Source: Amaranthus tricolor (lineage: Eukaryota; Streptophyta; Magnoliopsida; Caryophyllales; Amaranthaceae). Taken from it: a stretch of 64,000 nucleotides of DNA. How positions within the stretch are numbered: position 1 is the first letter of the stretch; each line of letters begins with the position of its first letter. The translations under genes were made by a program, and so were the position numbers. The notes under the pieces are model-generated. The model did not search any database. It saw nothing but the letters and a program-made list of their open reading frames with translations, and had not been told where the DNA came from. Below, piece after piece: positions 1 to 12,400 of the stretch. The stretch covers positions 32,355,017-32,419,016 of the forward strand of contig NC_080048.1 of NCBI RefSeq assembly GCF_026212465.1. The letters run 5' to 3'.

Positions 1-660
1 AGAGCCAATTGTTCCTTTTCCCTTAAGCCTTCTTTCACGTCGAGAGGTGGAAAGTCCAATAGGCTTTGCCATGGCCATATACTCGGCTATGAAGTTACTA
101 ATCTCATCGCTCACAGTGCCTTGAATCATACTCCTCTCGGGTTGTGCTGGATTCCTCACTTTGTTTTGTAAACTTCCCATGTGCCTTTTAAAAGGATAAC
201 ACCACCTTAAAAAAACTAGACCCAAAAGCTTGATTTCACTAACGAGATAGACAATAAGATGAAACATTATGTCAAAAAAAGAAAGTGGAAAATACATTTC
301 AAACTTGCATAAAGTTACAATCACGTCGACTTGAAGAGCATCAAGCTTAAAGGGATCAAGAACTTTACTACAAGTGTTGAAAAACGAACATAGTTAGGTA
401 ATAGCATATCTCACATGTTTTGGCAGTATTCAACAGATTGCAATTGGTAAGAAAACATGCATGATTACATGGCAATCGTGAGATTTCATGCTTCCCAACT
501 TCAACTCATCATTTAGGTTTACAAATCTCTTCATGTTGAATGAGTACCCAGACGGAATCTTAATGCCATACAAAGACTCACAAAATGCCCCCTTCTCTGC
601 CTTGGACAATGTGTAGCAAGCTGGAGGCACCTGCTTAACCACATTTATACCCTGCGCATT
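1..660 (-). pseudogene. CACTA (En/Spm) transposase C-terminal fragment
   Basis: Read on the minus strand, this stretch encodes the DUF4218-type region that follows the catalytic domain in plant CACTA TNP2 transposases. Visible family motifs are PPACYTLSKAEKGAFCESL, then MKSHDCHVIMHVFLPIAI, and further on CKFEMYFPLSFFDIMFHL and FLRWCYPFKRHMG. The frame is interrupted by a stop right after LPIAIC (position 430) and by another about 15 codons later, so it is not functional. The element continues past the left edge of the window. Family assignment is from motif recognition; the TIRs are not visible. Confidence 0.8.
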
Positions 661-1039
661 TGCCTAATAAAATATAATTAAAATCAAAACTAAAAGGAGA
701 GGTTTTCATTCATTATTCATAACAATAAGAATCAAAAGAAAAATAAAAAGACGAAAAGAAAAGTGAAAATGGTATTGTTCAGAAAAATATGAAAATGAGT
801 GATTAAGCAAAATAATTATAAATTCTCCTATAATTTCTTGAGTAAATAATTGTTTTATTTTAGAGCAATTTCGATAATATAAGTTTGTTTTTCTTAAAGG
901 TGATGTAAGGAAGAACGAAGTGATTAAACTAAATAATCATAGTGTCTTCGTTGTAGTGGAGGGAACACTTGTTTAACTTAGGACCAAAGCATCACATTAC
1001 TCAAATTGCATTATTTTACCAAATATTTAACTACGCCTA
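661..1039. other. AT-rich stretch, nothing recognised
   Basis: No open frame or repeat that I recognise. It could be an intron or flank of the CACTA fragment to its left. Confidence 0.4.
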
Positions 1040-1047
1040 CAAAATGA

Positions 1048-1455
1048 TGGCTGTTTAATAGGTTAGATAAGGGTCGGGTCGGGCTTAAGTAAATATGGGT
1101 CGGATCGTATAAGGGCTTTTTAAAATTAATATGGGCTTTAAATGGGCCAAAGCCTGGCCCATTTTTACTACTAAAATTTTTTTAAATCCCCATTTATCAA
1201 CTTATAATAATTAAATTGAAAAAATATTAATAATTTTATTGACATTGTCATTTATAATATTTAAATTATACATTAATTATGCTATTTACAAATGCCCGTT
1301 TTCGGCCCTTATTGAGCCATTTTATAACCCGCTTCATTTTGATTATAGTATAGCCCATTTTGGCCTGGTCCATTTTAGCTCGCCCTTACAAAACCCTTTT
1401 AAAAACAGATCGGATAAGGGCTCAAAATAAGTACCCGGCCCATTGAACACCCCTA
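1048..1455. mobile_element. hAT-like MITE (putative)
   Basis: A non-coding block whose outer parts are rich in GGGTCGGGC and GGCCCATTT words around an AT-rich core. Its right end reads GAACACCCCTA, the reverse complement of the common plant hAT end TAGGGGTGTTC, and the left end (TGGCTGTTTAATAGG) is a degenerate copy. AAAATGA flanks both sides (1041-1047 and 1456-1462); a hAT duplication should be 8 bp, so one base would have decayed. Ends are therefore approximate. Confidence 0.45.
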
Positions 1456-1462
1456 AAAATGA

Positions 1463-2039
1463 CTAATGACATCATGATTTAGTTGAGCGCTTAACAAGTG
1501 CAAATCGAAAGAGTCATCAATGTTACCTTTAGAATATTCACAAAGTTGAGATAGATTGAGGATATTTTATTGTAACTTCATAAAATTGATGTGGCTTTCT
1601 TTGTTATTGATTTAGGTAGTCATATAAAGCCCTTGTGTCGATTTTTTTCTAAAGTCTTTTTCTAGGAATTAATGCCTCATATACAGTTTTAAATAATACG
1701 TGTTCATTCATTATTGTTTTGTTCTTATCTTATATTATGTTCCAGATATATACTAGGGTTATAGAGGTGAAAATATTAAAGAATTATTATAATTGAACAT
1801 GTTACTAGATTTAAATTATGATTTATTATTATTTATCCGATATTGTCTTTAATTGTTATTGATTCACTCATAGAATATCACTTGATATGACCAATTCGTA
1901 GTTCATAAGAATTCACTATATGCCCCACTAGGAAGTAATATTTGATTAACTTTAGATTAGGTGAGTATATTATAAGGTTGTTTAAGGGCACAATTGATCA
2001 TGGAATAGTTAGATTTTAATTTCGTTACTATTACTATTA
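1463..2039. other. AT-rich intergenic, nothing recognised
   Basis: Low-complexity AT-rich DNA including short ATT/TAT trinucleotide runs near 2030-2055. No gene seen. Confidence 0.4.
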
Positions 2040-2352
2040 TTATTATTATTGTTTTTCTTTTCATTTTTAATTGTTTTTTTACTTTATTTTATTTTATCCA
2101 TATGCATTCTATCTATATCTATTTTATGTCTAAGGGTCAAGCTCGTATGTGATAAGATGCAGACTTGCGGAGTTAGCTTCAGCCGCTCTCGGTCCCATCA
2201 GTTGCTGAATCTTATCTAGTTAATCTTTCTCGAGTTGGGGGACTCTTTGGCCGCACTCTCCTTTATGGGTATGAGTTGCCGCCGTCCTTTCCTCCCCAGA
2301 CCCTGGCCATATTTTTTTATGTACGAGATACACTGGATATGATGATGATGAT
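2040..2352 (+). mobile_element. RTE-type LINE, 3' end only
   Basis: Non-coding 3' tail of a LINE. It contains the phrase GGACTCTTTGGCCGCACTC, then CTTTATGGGTATGAGTTG and CCCCAGACCCTGG, and ends in a GATGATGATGAT tail typical of RTE-clade LINEs. The element at 7445-8400, which also carries reverse transcriptase C-terminal coding sequence, has the same tail on the opposite strand, so both are the same family. Confidence 0.6.
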
Positions 2353-2958
2353 CTAGTAAATCCTATAATGATATTCATAATAACCTGATTTGAGGTAGTG
2401 TGAAGAAATCATTGAAATGGAAAATCTTCTAAACAATACTCCAAACTTGTATTGTAAGGCATATATCTCAATTTCCTCAATTATTTGGCAAAGAAGACTT
2501 CTATTTAGAGCATGAACAATGAAGAGGACAAATATATCCTCTTCACAATTCTATCTTATTTTCTCCATTTGACACATCATTTTCTCTTTCCTCCATACTA
2601 TTTTTCACTATTTACATCTTCTTCCTCATTCTATTCCTTTAATTTGTCCAACATCCAAGGTATACTCTTTCATCCTCTTTTCATTTTCTCTCTCCTACTC
2701 ATATATGCCCCACCAAACATTCTTTTTCCTATTCAAATTTAATAATTGTAATTTGTGTAATTATTGAATGATAAATATTATTTACTCAATTTTTGTATGA
2801 TTAATTAATTAGCGGATTATTAGTCTTGCAACCCACAAAAAAATATTCATAATTTCATATTTTATAACTTAAAGAAACAAAGTACATACATTAATTAAAT
2901 GTTCGGAAAACATAGAATTTTAAGAAAAAAAATTACTACTACGTTTTTCTATTGAAAA

Positions 2959-4020
2959 TTAGTCTGCATAGGAGCTTCCAAACTTTTCCCACATATGCTC
3001 TACCAAATCACTCTTCAAAGACATATCTATATGTCTATCATGAATCTCTTATCTTGTAGCTAAGAGTGTCGTAAAATTACGATCATCATATCGTCCGAGT
3101 ATGACAGAAAATGTTGTACCATTTAAGCTTGATGATCCTGCTACATTTTCAGGTTGTTCTTGGGCGAACTCTTGTGGATCTTTATAATTAACATAAGTAT
3201 CGCACTCGTCTTCCACAATCATATTGTGGATAATGATACATGTCATCATAATTTTCCATAGCATTGGCACACTCCATGCTAAAGCAGGTTTTCAAATTAT
3301 TGCAAATCGAGCTACACCAAAGGCACGTTCAACATCCTTTCGTGCACTTTCTTGACATTGAGTGAACAACCTTTGTTTATGGGTTTGGGGAGTGGTTATG
3401 GCGTCAATAAAGGTTGCCCATTTTGGATAAATTTCAACTGTGAGATAGTACCCTTTGTTGTAGGTATTTCCATTCACGTCGAACTGGACTTGTGGAGCTC
3501 GACCGTTGAGAAGGTCGTCAAAAATCGGTGAACACTGTAGTACATTTATGTCGTTGCAAGATCCTAGTGTTCCAAAAAAAGCATGTCAAATCCATAAATC
3601 TCTAGAAGCAACGGCTTCTAAGATTACAGTCGTTGTTCTAAATCTTCCTTGATACATCCGTTTTCATCCAGCGGGATAATTTTTTCATTCCCAATGCATG
3701 CAATCGATGCTCCATGTCATACCTGAAAATCCTCTATCTTCCCCTTCTCTAAGAAGACGTTGGAGAACTTCAGTATTTGGCTTTCGAAGATATTATGCCG
3801 AAAATTGCGCAATTATACCATCAAGTGCAAGACACTCCTTCGACGTTGTAGCACCAAGTTTTAGATACTCATCAATTTGATCAGTTGCACATCCATATGC
3901 TAACATCCTTATGGCTGCAGTGCTTTTATGAAGAGCAGTATCGCCTTGCCGCATACATGCATCCGGATTTTGTTGGAAAAAACGATAATGTAAACTGAGG
4001 GTATCCACATACAAGTCCCT
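2959..4020 (-). pseudogene. PIF/Harbinger transposase (DDE_Tnp_4 type)
   Basis: Encodes the plant Harbinger nuclease. Motifs in order on the minus strand: HKSTAAIRMLAYGCATDQID (N-terminal conserved block), then TWSIDCMHWEWKNYPAGW (first catalytic Asp), GSCNDINVL (second Asp), and DVERAFGVARFAII (catalytic Glu), followed by IIHNMIVEDE. The C-terminus ends at the stop at 2959-2961. At least three internal stops break the frame: before YLRKP, in place of the Trp of LWIWHAFFG-type sequence, and after RFAII. Intact catalytic residues with scattered stops suggest decay by point mutation rather than deletion. The exact start is not determined. Confidence 0.85.
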
Positions 4021-4486
4021 GGTGAAATATTTTCATATTGATAGGTGATATTACAATGCATGAACTAATATGAAGTGACAAGTCCTGATATGAATTAACA
4101 AGTCTCTGGTGAAATACTTTAATAAAGGGACAATAATATTAAAAGCAGATATTACTATAAATATAAAATAACTTACTTAGTAAAGACAAATTACAATAAC
4201 GTTAATAAAACTGAAAAACCACTCTTAACTAAATAAAAACAACAACTAGAAAGATGGGTTTAGCCATCAACATCCATATTAATATTCAAATCATTAATCA
4301 AAGATTAAACTTATTATTGAATTCGTCCCTGAGCTTCCGATACATTTCCGCTTCAACTTTATCAAGGACAGGTTTAGTCATCAACATACTTAATATCCTA
4401 AACTTTTTCGCCTTCTCCTTTTGCTTTTTTCTTTCTTCACCTCGTTCCTTTATCAGGTTTAGCATACGTTCCCCTAATTCATTTCT

Positions 4487-5222
4487 CTAGGAAGCACGTT
4501 CTTCAAATGATGAATTGAAAGAACCGAGGTTCACTGATGACATTGAAGAGGTAGCTGTTTCCTTTCCTTTGCGCTTTGTCTTCTTTATGCCGTCAAGTCT
4601 AGTTGCAGTAGCCGCTTCCTCAATTGGTGTATCCAAGCCTGATCTTTTATTGCTACCTCCGCTTTCGAAAGGTACTTGTATTATTTCAGGGCTCCATTTA
4701 TCAAATTTTCTCATAATATTGAAACAATGCATCAACTGAAATGGTTTACTGTTATTCGATTTTTGGTAAACTTCAAAGGCACGTTTCTCCATATCTGCAT
4801 GTGATTCTCCACTTTTTTTGTGGCGTAATTCATAACTGTAAACCTCCACCCATTTTGAAACTTTACCGTTAATATGATCCCAACGTTGTTGCATGGACTT
4901 TGAGGTCCGTTCATGAATTTCCCCAGGATTCTCAGCTCGCACAATCTCATAATGTTTAAAGATTTCCATCCATAAGTCGGCCTTTCTTATGTTTGTGTTT
5001 CGTACTACATCTCCTCCAGCATTGATGTAGCCCGAAACAATTGCATTATCCTCAGCAACGCTCTAAGCTGCCTTTTGTGTGGTTTTCTCTTTAGCTGCGA
5101 CAAAGAGTTCTCGTGGAACCGCTTCAACATCAACCTCTTCTATATCATCAAGATGTCTTGTTGCCCTTAATTTCAAAGTCCGAGTAGCATTGTAAGAACC
5201 TTCACCACCCGGTGAATGCTCC
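4487..5222 (-). pseudogene. PIF/Harbinger ORF1, Myb/SANT-like DNA-binding protein
   Basis: Companion protein of Harbinger elements; it binds the transposon ends together with the transposase. Translation from the ATG at about 5222 gives an N-terminal segment (MEHSPGGEGSYNATRTLKL), then the Myb-like region with NTNIRKADLWMEIFKHYE, SKSMQQRWDHINGKVSKWV and a C-terminal acidic/basic tail ending at 4487. A TAG at 5063-5065 lies just before SVAEDNAIVSGY, where the family normally has Trp (WSxxED), so a single TGG to TAG change truncates it. The 160-residue frame from the internal Met at 4969 remains open. Confidence 0.8.
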
Positions 5223-5949
5223 ATTTGTTGAGTAAAATGTTTCGAAAACGAAAAATGATGGATTATTTTCAGAAGATTGTTGAAAAGTTGGATTCAAAGG
5301 TCTAGGTTGAGAACCAAACCATTGCAAAGCAGCTTGAAATTGAGAATTATTGATAATATTTGGATCAAAAGGGGGTGTATTTGAAATTATAGAAAGATGA
5401 AATTTATTCCATAATTTGGATTATTTGGATTCATAATTAAGGATATGATAATGCGAATGAAATTATAACAAGAAAATGAGTTTAGATGGATAGTATAGAA
5501 GAGAGAGAAAAGACCGAAAAATTAAAGTGTGTGAAATATAGGTAAATTTAGGTTCATTTTATAGAGAAAAAAAAATAGAGTCGTTGGTGAAATTATTTTG
5601 AAATTTTGCTTTAACTTTTTTTTATGATCGTTTTAAATAATACCGTTGTTAAAAAATCAAACTTAAATTCAACTAATCAAATTGTGCCAAGTGCATCAAT
5701 TCTCTTGGCCCAAATACTTTTTTTCTTTTTTTTTCCTCTTTTTTCTCCCTCTCAATGTAGGAATGCCGTCATTTTATTTGTCCTATTCAATTCTCTTGCA
5801 TCCATCTACATTCTCTTCATGGATAGGATTATGACCAATTCTCTTGACTAAGAGGATTGTTGTTTCTTTTACATATTCAAAAGGATAGTTAAGAGGAAGA
5901 AAAAGAATAGTAAGAGAAAGGTGAATCCTCTTTAATGTTCCTGGTCTTA

Positions 5950-7440
5950 GAAATTCTCCATACCAAGTTGTAATGAATTGGGCCAAATATGAAACCATGA
6001 GAGATACGCATGTGATTTCGGCTCATTTCGACTCCAAATAAAAATATAAAACACCTCTTGATTTTGACATGTTACTATTTGAATCTTATTTAACGGCTAT
6101 CATTTACTTACACAAATTCTCATTTTCCACATAATCATTCTCTTCACATTAAAAGCTATGTTCTCCCATCTCATTGAATCAAAATTAAATATTTTTATTG
6201 GGGTCAAAGCATAACAATATAATCTTATTAGTATAGATATTCGTACAAGAATTTGTTAATACAAAATATATAACAAAAATAGTTTTAAATAATAATGTAA
6301 GTATAAACTATCGTTATTCAATTTATTAAATACACGACATTTTAAAATCAAAATAAATTATTGACCTTTTTTATAAAATTATTTATCCAATACACAATTT
6401 TTATTCATTAAATTGAACATATTAAATTCTAGTTAACTAAATAAAATTATTATAGTAAATTATGCAAATACTTTACCTAATTTAGTTCCAATTTTAAACA
6501 AAAATAATATTAGTTTCTAAATTAGATAAATATTTTCATGTAATCAACTATTATCTATTTTACATTATCTTTTTTCTTATTTTCCATACTGAGACAAAAC
6601 ATGCATTAAGTCAAAATTTTTACTATATTTATTTTCTTAATTAATGTTATATGTTTTAATTTATTCATTGACCATTTTTAGTCATACTATTACTAAAAAA
6701 TTAATAAATATGACATGTAATCATTTCACACCCGATGATATTTTTTCATTTGTCATACCTCTTTAAAAGATAACACTTAAAATTTTTCAATATTTTTATA
6801 TTATGATATGATAGCGGGCTACAAAAATCAGTTTACAAGAAAAATAATTTCATATCTCAAATTTCAAGTTTGCAAAATTTTAAATATAATTGGGTTACCC
6901 CAATATGTTGTATGTGGCTCCGCCACTAATTTTAAATTAAAAGGCTTTTAAAAATTTTCAAATAATAATAAATATATTTGTTATTGGATTTTTACATAAG
7001 AACATTCTATAAGATATGAGTTTGATGCACCAAATTCTATGAGGTTTCATTTTAAAATCAATTGGTAACAAAAAAAAGTAGGCCCATCAAACTTATATGT
7101 TAGTCAAAATCTCTTTAATTCTTTAATATATAATTACATATGGATGTAAAATTAGTTTTTCATTTAGTGCAGGAATTGCCAAGTATTGAGGAACAATAAG
7201 TTTTTAGTGGAGGGAAAGTCACCATATAGAGTTGCTTCAAACCAAATAAGAAAATTCTTCTATTTTTGCAATTTCGCAAGATAAATGTACAAAAGTACTT
7301 CAATGAACGAGTACGAGAAGAAGCAAAATAAATAAACAAGATACTTTCTTTCGTCCTAAATAAATGTAATAGTTGTACTTATAATATTATTCATTGACTA
7401 ACGTTTTCTTAAATGTTGTCTTCTATTTTTAATAAATTAT
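5950..7440. other. AT-rich intergenic, no gene seen
   Basis: About 1.5 kb of AT-rich DNA with no convincing coding frame. Short fragments resemble decayed MITE sequence but I could not define ends. Confidence 0.4.
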
Positions 7441-7444
7441 AGTC

Positions 7445-8400
7445 GTCATCATTTTACCCGGTGTATTCTTCCCATAGAAATACTATGATCAGGGTCTGGA
7501 GGGGAATAAGTGTGGCAACCCATACCCATAAAGGAGGATGCGGCCAAAGAGTTTTCCGGCTCAAGATTAATCCATAGAATGATAGGTCCCTACAACAAAA
7601 AAGGTTAGTAAAACTTAAATTGCTAGCTTGTATCTTACGATACAAACTTGGCCCTTAAACATAACAAAGTGGAAATAAATTAAATGCATGTAGATAAATA
7701 AAATAAATAGATAAAAACGAGTAAAAGAATGATATGTAAAAGGCAAAGACAAAAACAAAAACATCAACTGGTAGGCGAAAGGGGGTCGGTGGTCTAAGAC
7801 ATGGATAAGACTCCTCCAATTACTTCTATCCTTAGTCAGTTCCACAGAGATGCGTAGATCATATGAAAGTCATTTTTTATCTGTTCCTTCCACGTTCTCT
7901 TTGGTCTTCCTCAACTTCTCTTACCCTTCACAATGATGCTTTCAATCCTCCTCACTGGTGCGTTAAAACTCTTTCTCTGCACATACCCAAACCATCTCAA
8001 TCTATTTTCACGCATCTTTGCAGAATAGGGACACCTCTTAGTTTCTATCTAAACTCTTGGTTCTTGATCCTATCCATCATTGTATTGCCGCATATCCACC
8101 TCATCATACGCATTTCTGTAATTTTCGTCGTCTGATGTTCAAAAGTCTTCTTTATGGGCCAACAGTCTGTCCCATACAGCAAAGCAAGCCTGATTGCAAC
8201 TCGGTAAATTTTACCTATTAAGTTACTTTGAAACTTTCTATCACATAGTATTCTAATGGATGCTCGCCAATTGAAGCAACTCGCTTGTATTCAATGATTA
8301 ACATCTCCATCAACCTCTCCATTAATCTGAATAATCGATCTCAAATACTTGAACTTGGTTGTACTTGCAACTACTTCTTCACCAAAAGTCTGGTCATATT
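7445..8400 (-). mobile_element. RTE-type LINE, 5'-truncated, 3' end with RT C-terminus
   Basis: On the minus strand the first half encodes the C-terminal part of an RTE-clade LINE reverse transcriptase in broken frames: LKYLRSIIQINGEVDGDVNH, then LLYGTDCWPIKK, EMRMMRWICGNTMMDRIKN and VKIDWDGLGMC. The second half is the non-coding tail with ACTCTTTGGCCGCAT and CTCCAGACCCTG, closing with an ATGATGACGAC tail at 7445-7455. It is 5'-truncated, as is usual for LINEs, with several stops. It shares its tail with the plus-strand copy at 2040-2352. Confidence 0.8.
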
Positions 8401-8754
8401 CTTATTTTCACTTTAATTTGTATTAATTAGGTTATTTAGTCCATATATTTAGAGAGACTATTTCTCACAATAATTTGTGAATTTTTAAATATCAAACATT
8501 TATAATTTTAGATGTATGTGTATTTAAATATATTAATAGATTAAATTGTACACTGTATTACTTGAAAACCCTAATATAACAATTAAACAAGACCAAACAA
8601 ATATATTTATTTATTACAAACGAATGAGAATGAGTTTACTATATCGTTGAAGTCGTTTCATCCTTGTCATCCCCGTAACTTTAATTGTACCAAATAAAGT
8701 TAGTCACTCGATGATCAGATCAGTATTGAGTAAGGTGTTTATAACTTTTTATTC

Positions 8755-8965
8755 ATCCGCCGTAAATAATTCTACCTTTAAAATATTTTTTAATAATCTA
8801 ACTTTTGTCTTTAGCTTGCTAGCAGCATAACCTTTATTTTATAATAATTCAACCTTTACTCTAAATTTGCTTTTAGCATGCCCTATTAGTATGCTGACAG
8901 CAAAATAAGGAAAAAGGTTAAATTATTAAAAAGTAATCCAAATGTGAGAATATTCATAGCGAATA
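8755..8965. repeat. Foldback/MITE-like imperfect inverted repeat
   Basis: The left arm (taccttt...ttaataatctaac, about 8772-8804) and right arm (aggttaaattattaaaaagta, about 8914-8935) are imperfect inverted repeats, and a second pair (gctagcagcata / tatgctgacagc) is nested inside. No clear target duplication was found, so the element class is not assigned. Confidence 0.35.
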
Positions 8966-9338
8966 GATAAAAGATTAAATTATTAATATCAATTTTTCCT
9001 AATTTTTACATAATTGTGAACACACCAATGAACATAAAATTGCACCAAATTTAATATGAATGAATCCATTTTTTATTGTGAATGAGAACAAAAAATTATA
9101 TCCACCAGTTCCACAACTTCCTATCCAAGTATACACTCTTGCAAATAAAATCAATAGGCCTTAATGTCTGTCTTGAATATTCTGTACAACTAAAATCAAC
9201 TCTAATACCTGATTCAGGTCGACCTGATGCCTAAAAATTTCTATATACAATACTGCTCTAATTTCTGGATAACTTACAATGACAAGACTTACGTCCCAGA
9301 CCAGTCCTATTGCTACAAAAATTTATGCAATTATACTT

Positions 9339-9420
9339 CATCTGTCAACCATTTGCCGGATCACTCAAGCAGGTGATTTCATCTGTCAACCATTTGCAGG
9401 ATCGCACAAGCAGGTGCTGA
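9339..9420. repeat. 41 bp tandem duplication in the 3' flank of the DUF632 gene
   Basis: Two adjacent copies of a 41 bp unit starting catctgtcaaccatttgc (9339-9379 and 9380-9420), differing at only a few positions. It lies about 30 bp beyond the stop codon of the minus-strand gene, so it is probably in its 3' untranslated region. Confidence 0.8.
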
Positions 9421-9448
9421 TATACAGACGGGTTTCTATTATAATTAA

Positions 9449-12400
9449 CTATGAAACTCTCCCGCGTTCACGAACAACTTCTTCACTGCGTTGAAGGAGG
9501 TCTTCATAGAGTTTCACGGAATCAGATGTGAACTTATCCATGGCCTCGAATACATGACGAAGACCAGCCTGTAAATTAGGCTTGCTGCTAGTGTCACTCG
9601 GATAAACAATATGGCCAGACATAGACAGACCATCCGAATCACCGGAAGCTAGAACCATCTTTTTCTGCATTTTCATATCTTCTCTTTCCAAGTTTTTGAG
9701 TTTCCTTTCCATATCCCTATTCGCGGTCATCCTCTGCTTTAATTCTCCCTTGTCTCGTTCTCTGAAATGGAAAACCATCAAAGAAAACACCCGCATTGAA
9801 TCAATCAAATCCTTCTCAGAAGTCTCCGACAATCTTTCCAATGATTGATTCCAATGGTTGCATATTACAAAGACTGGAGGTGCTCCTGCCCTCCCAGGTG
9901 AGAAAGGAGCTATCCCATCAGCTGTTTCTTCGGGTTCATATAAGATGCATTTCAGAAGCCAACAATTCAAGGCTCTGACGTAACCCTTTTGAGCCCCAAT
10001 CCATTCTGTGAACCGGTAAGTCCAATTTAATAGGTCATGCTCAAGCTGCAAGGATGCTTCTAAATGAGTGTCACTTGGATTGCTAGGAAATGCGAGCACA
10101 TCTAAACCCCGTGCCCCATCAATTGCCTCGTATTGACTATGATAGCATTCAAGCATAGCTTTCCACATCCTACTTAGGCTGAAGTTTCAAAAATCAAAAA
10201 AACAAAAGGTTAGCTCCACTAGATCGTAGGGATGTAATGAATTACCCATGTACTTAACAATTAATCACAAACTAAAAGCATTGAAAACCACTGTTCCCTA
10301 TAAAAAAGGTAAAATAATTGAACAGAAAACTAACAAGTTTAAACCTAAGACAAGATCCCAAAAAAGGTTGAAAGATAAGGCACAATAGCATGGACCTGAT
10401 TAGATCATTAGAATTTGAACCCCTAAACCCAAATATAAAATCTAATCACTCTATTAAGATTTTATGCCCAGTAGTCTTAAAAGGCAAAACTATAAAGGAT
10501 TAACTTGGAAAAGTTCTGATGCAACAGACAGTTGTGTAAATTCACCAAACTACATAAAAAGTTTCACCGTTATGCAAGATATGAACGACATGGAACAATA
10601 TCTCTGATCATTTTTAATTGCAATACCAAGTAATTGAAACAATTGGAAATCCTTACAATGAAATGTAAACATATATATCAAAAGATAGGAAGAAAAACAA
10701 TTCTTGAATTGGAATATATGGACCTTACGTGACAAGCAGTGTTACTAGGAGACGCTTCAAACCTCGACTGAGTACCAATATGTCAGTCAACGAACCCTCG
10801 TATAATTAATATCATCATTCACTTCAAATAACATAAAAACTAGTAGGCAAGATTTTTCTCAAGAATGAACTTGCTCAAATTCTACATTAGCCTCAAAGTT
10901 TTGATAGTCAAATTTAGTGAAACCCGACAACTATTAATCTTTACCCAACAACACAAGTACAAATCTCTAGGCCAGAAAGCTAATGCAGCTTTACAAGAGT
11001 ATGCAAGAGTCAGCCCATGATGTATATCATGCTACATATATTTTCCATGTCTATTAATTGTTGTCTCATATATATCTGGACAAAAGTCATCTCATAAACT
11101 GCATTTTTATAAGCTTAATGGAGAAAGTTGAAAAGCAGCAGCAGGCTATAAAGAAGTAATATGTCCACTTATTGTTTCTTTAGGAGGCTGTGTTATTAAA
11201 CTACTGGCATGGAACACACAAAGGCAAAGAATAAACAGAAGGATAAATAAAGAACAAATACCCTTGAATTAACTCATTCAATTGTGGCCACAGTTCTTCA
11301 TCTCTGACCTTGTTTATCTTCGCTGAGATCTTATCAACGACTTGAATTGCAAGTTTGATCTTTGTGGAAAGACCCCTCACCTCATTTCTTATTGATTCAA
11401 TCTTGTGGGGTTCAGCACCTTTTTCAAATAAATGATTTAATTTGACCAACTTCTTATCATGCTTGACCCTCATATGTTCTTCAGCCTATAAGAAGAAAGA
11501 GGGATTGCAGTAAGAGCAGGAGTAAAGATAAAAAATATGGTACAAGAGATCATTGAAAAGACATATTAGCAGTTCCAATAATTGGCCTAAATGAAAAGTA
11601 TGCAAAAACCCAGCAAGGAAAAGGAAAATTCTAAATCAGAACCAAAATGTGTTTAGATGATGACATTCCACCTAATTTTGTTCATATATGACCGATGTAA
11701 AAGGAATTGACTAGATAAATTTCTTGGTATGATGCTGATGATTTCAAACTTTTTTCTCTGGGATTCCAACGATGATGATTAATGACATTCGACCTAATTT
11801 CTTTCAAGCCACACATAAATGGATTAACCTTTGCGTATATCCTAAGTTAAGATGGGCCATTGTTCGATCGATTAACATTAGATCTTCCTAGATCACTACA
11901 CATATATACAGAAGCACCAACAGTACTAAACATTTGGTAGCTTGAGTAAGCATAAATCTAGTACTGTTCAATGGCAAATTTTAGTAGACTGAATATCATA
12001 TAACATGTTGCAGCTAATAATCAAACTTCATCATGAATTATTAAGATATAGAAATAGAAAACCATGGACCAAAATTTCCAAAAGTGGAATTTAAAAATAA
12101 CCAAGACCATTAAATTATAATTTTTGTGCTCCATATCTTGACCAAGTAAATAACAGGTAGACACAGTCAACAAGAAAGTAGGAATATTAGTTTAGGAAGA
12201 GCAGAATGATACCCACAAGGTAACACTTCCTTCCAATACAAAACTTGATACAAAATTGCATTCGCTTATTCAACACAAAAGCATATGAACAACAATAATG
12301 CCAAAGCCTTGATCATAACACCACCTCATGATGCCCAAGAGAAATCCACTAGTCGGCAAGCTACTGTTTCTAAATTTACCAGCAAAATGTAAAAAAAGCC

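Larger units (their letters stand above)
2508..5946 (-). mobile_element. PIF/Harbinger DNA transposon, full length, decayed
   Basis: Complete 3.4 kb element flanked by TTA target duplications at 2505-2507 and 5947-5949, the expected PIF/Harbinger duplication. Terminal inverted repeats are imperfect: left GAGCATGAACAATGAAGAGG, right (reverse complement) GACCAGGAACATTAAAGAGG, about 16 of 20 matching. It carries the two standard ORFs on the minus strand, the Myb-like ORF1 (about 4487-5222) and a DDE transposase (about 2959-4020). Both have in-frame stops, so this copy cannot encode its own transposase. Confidence 0.9.
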
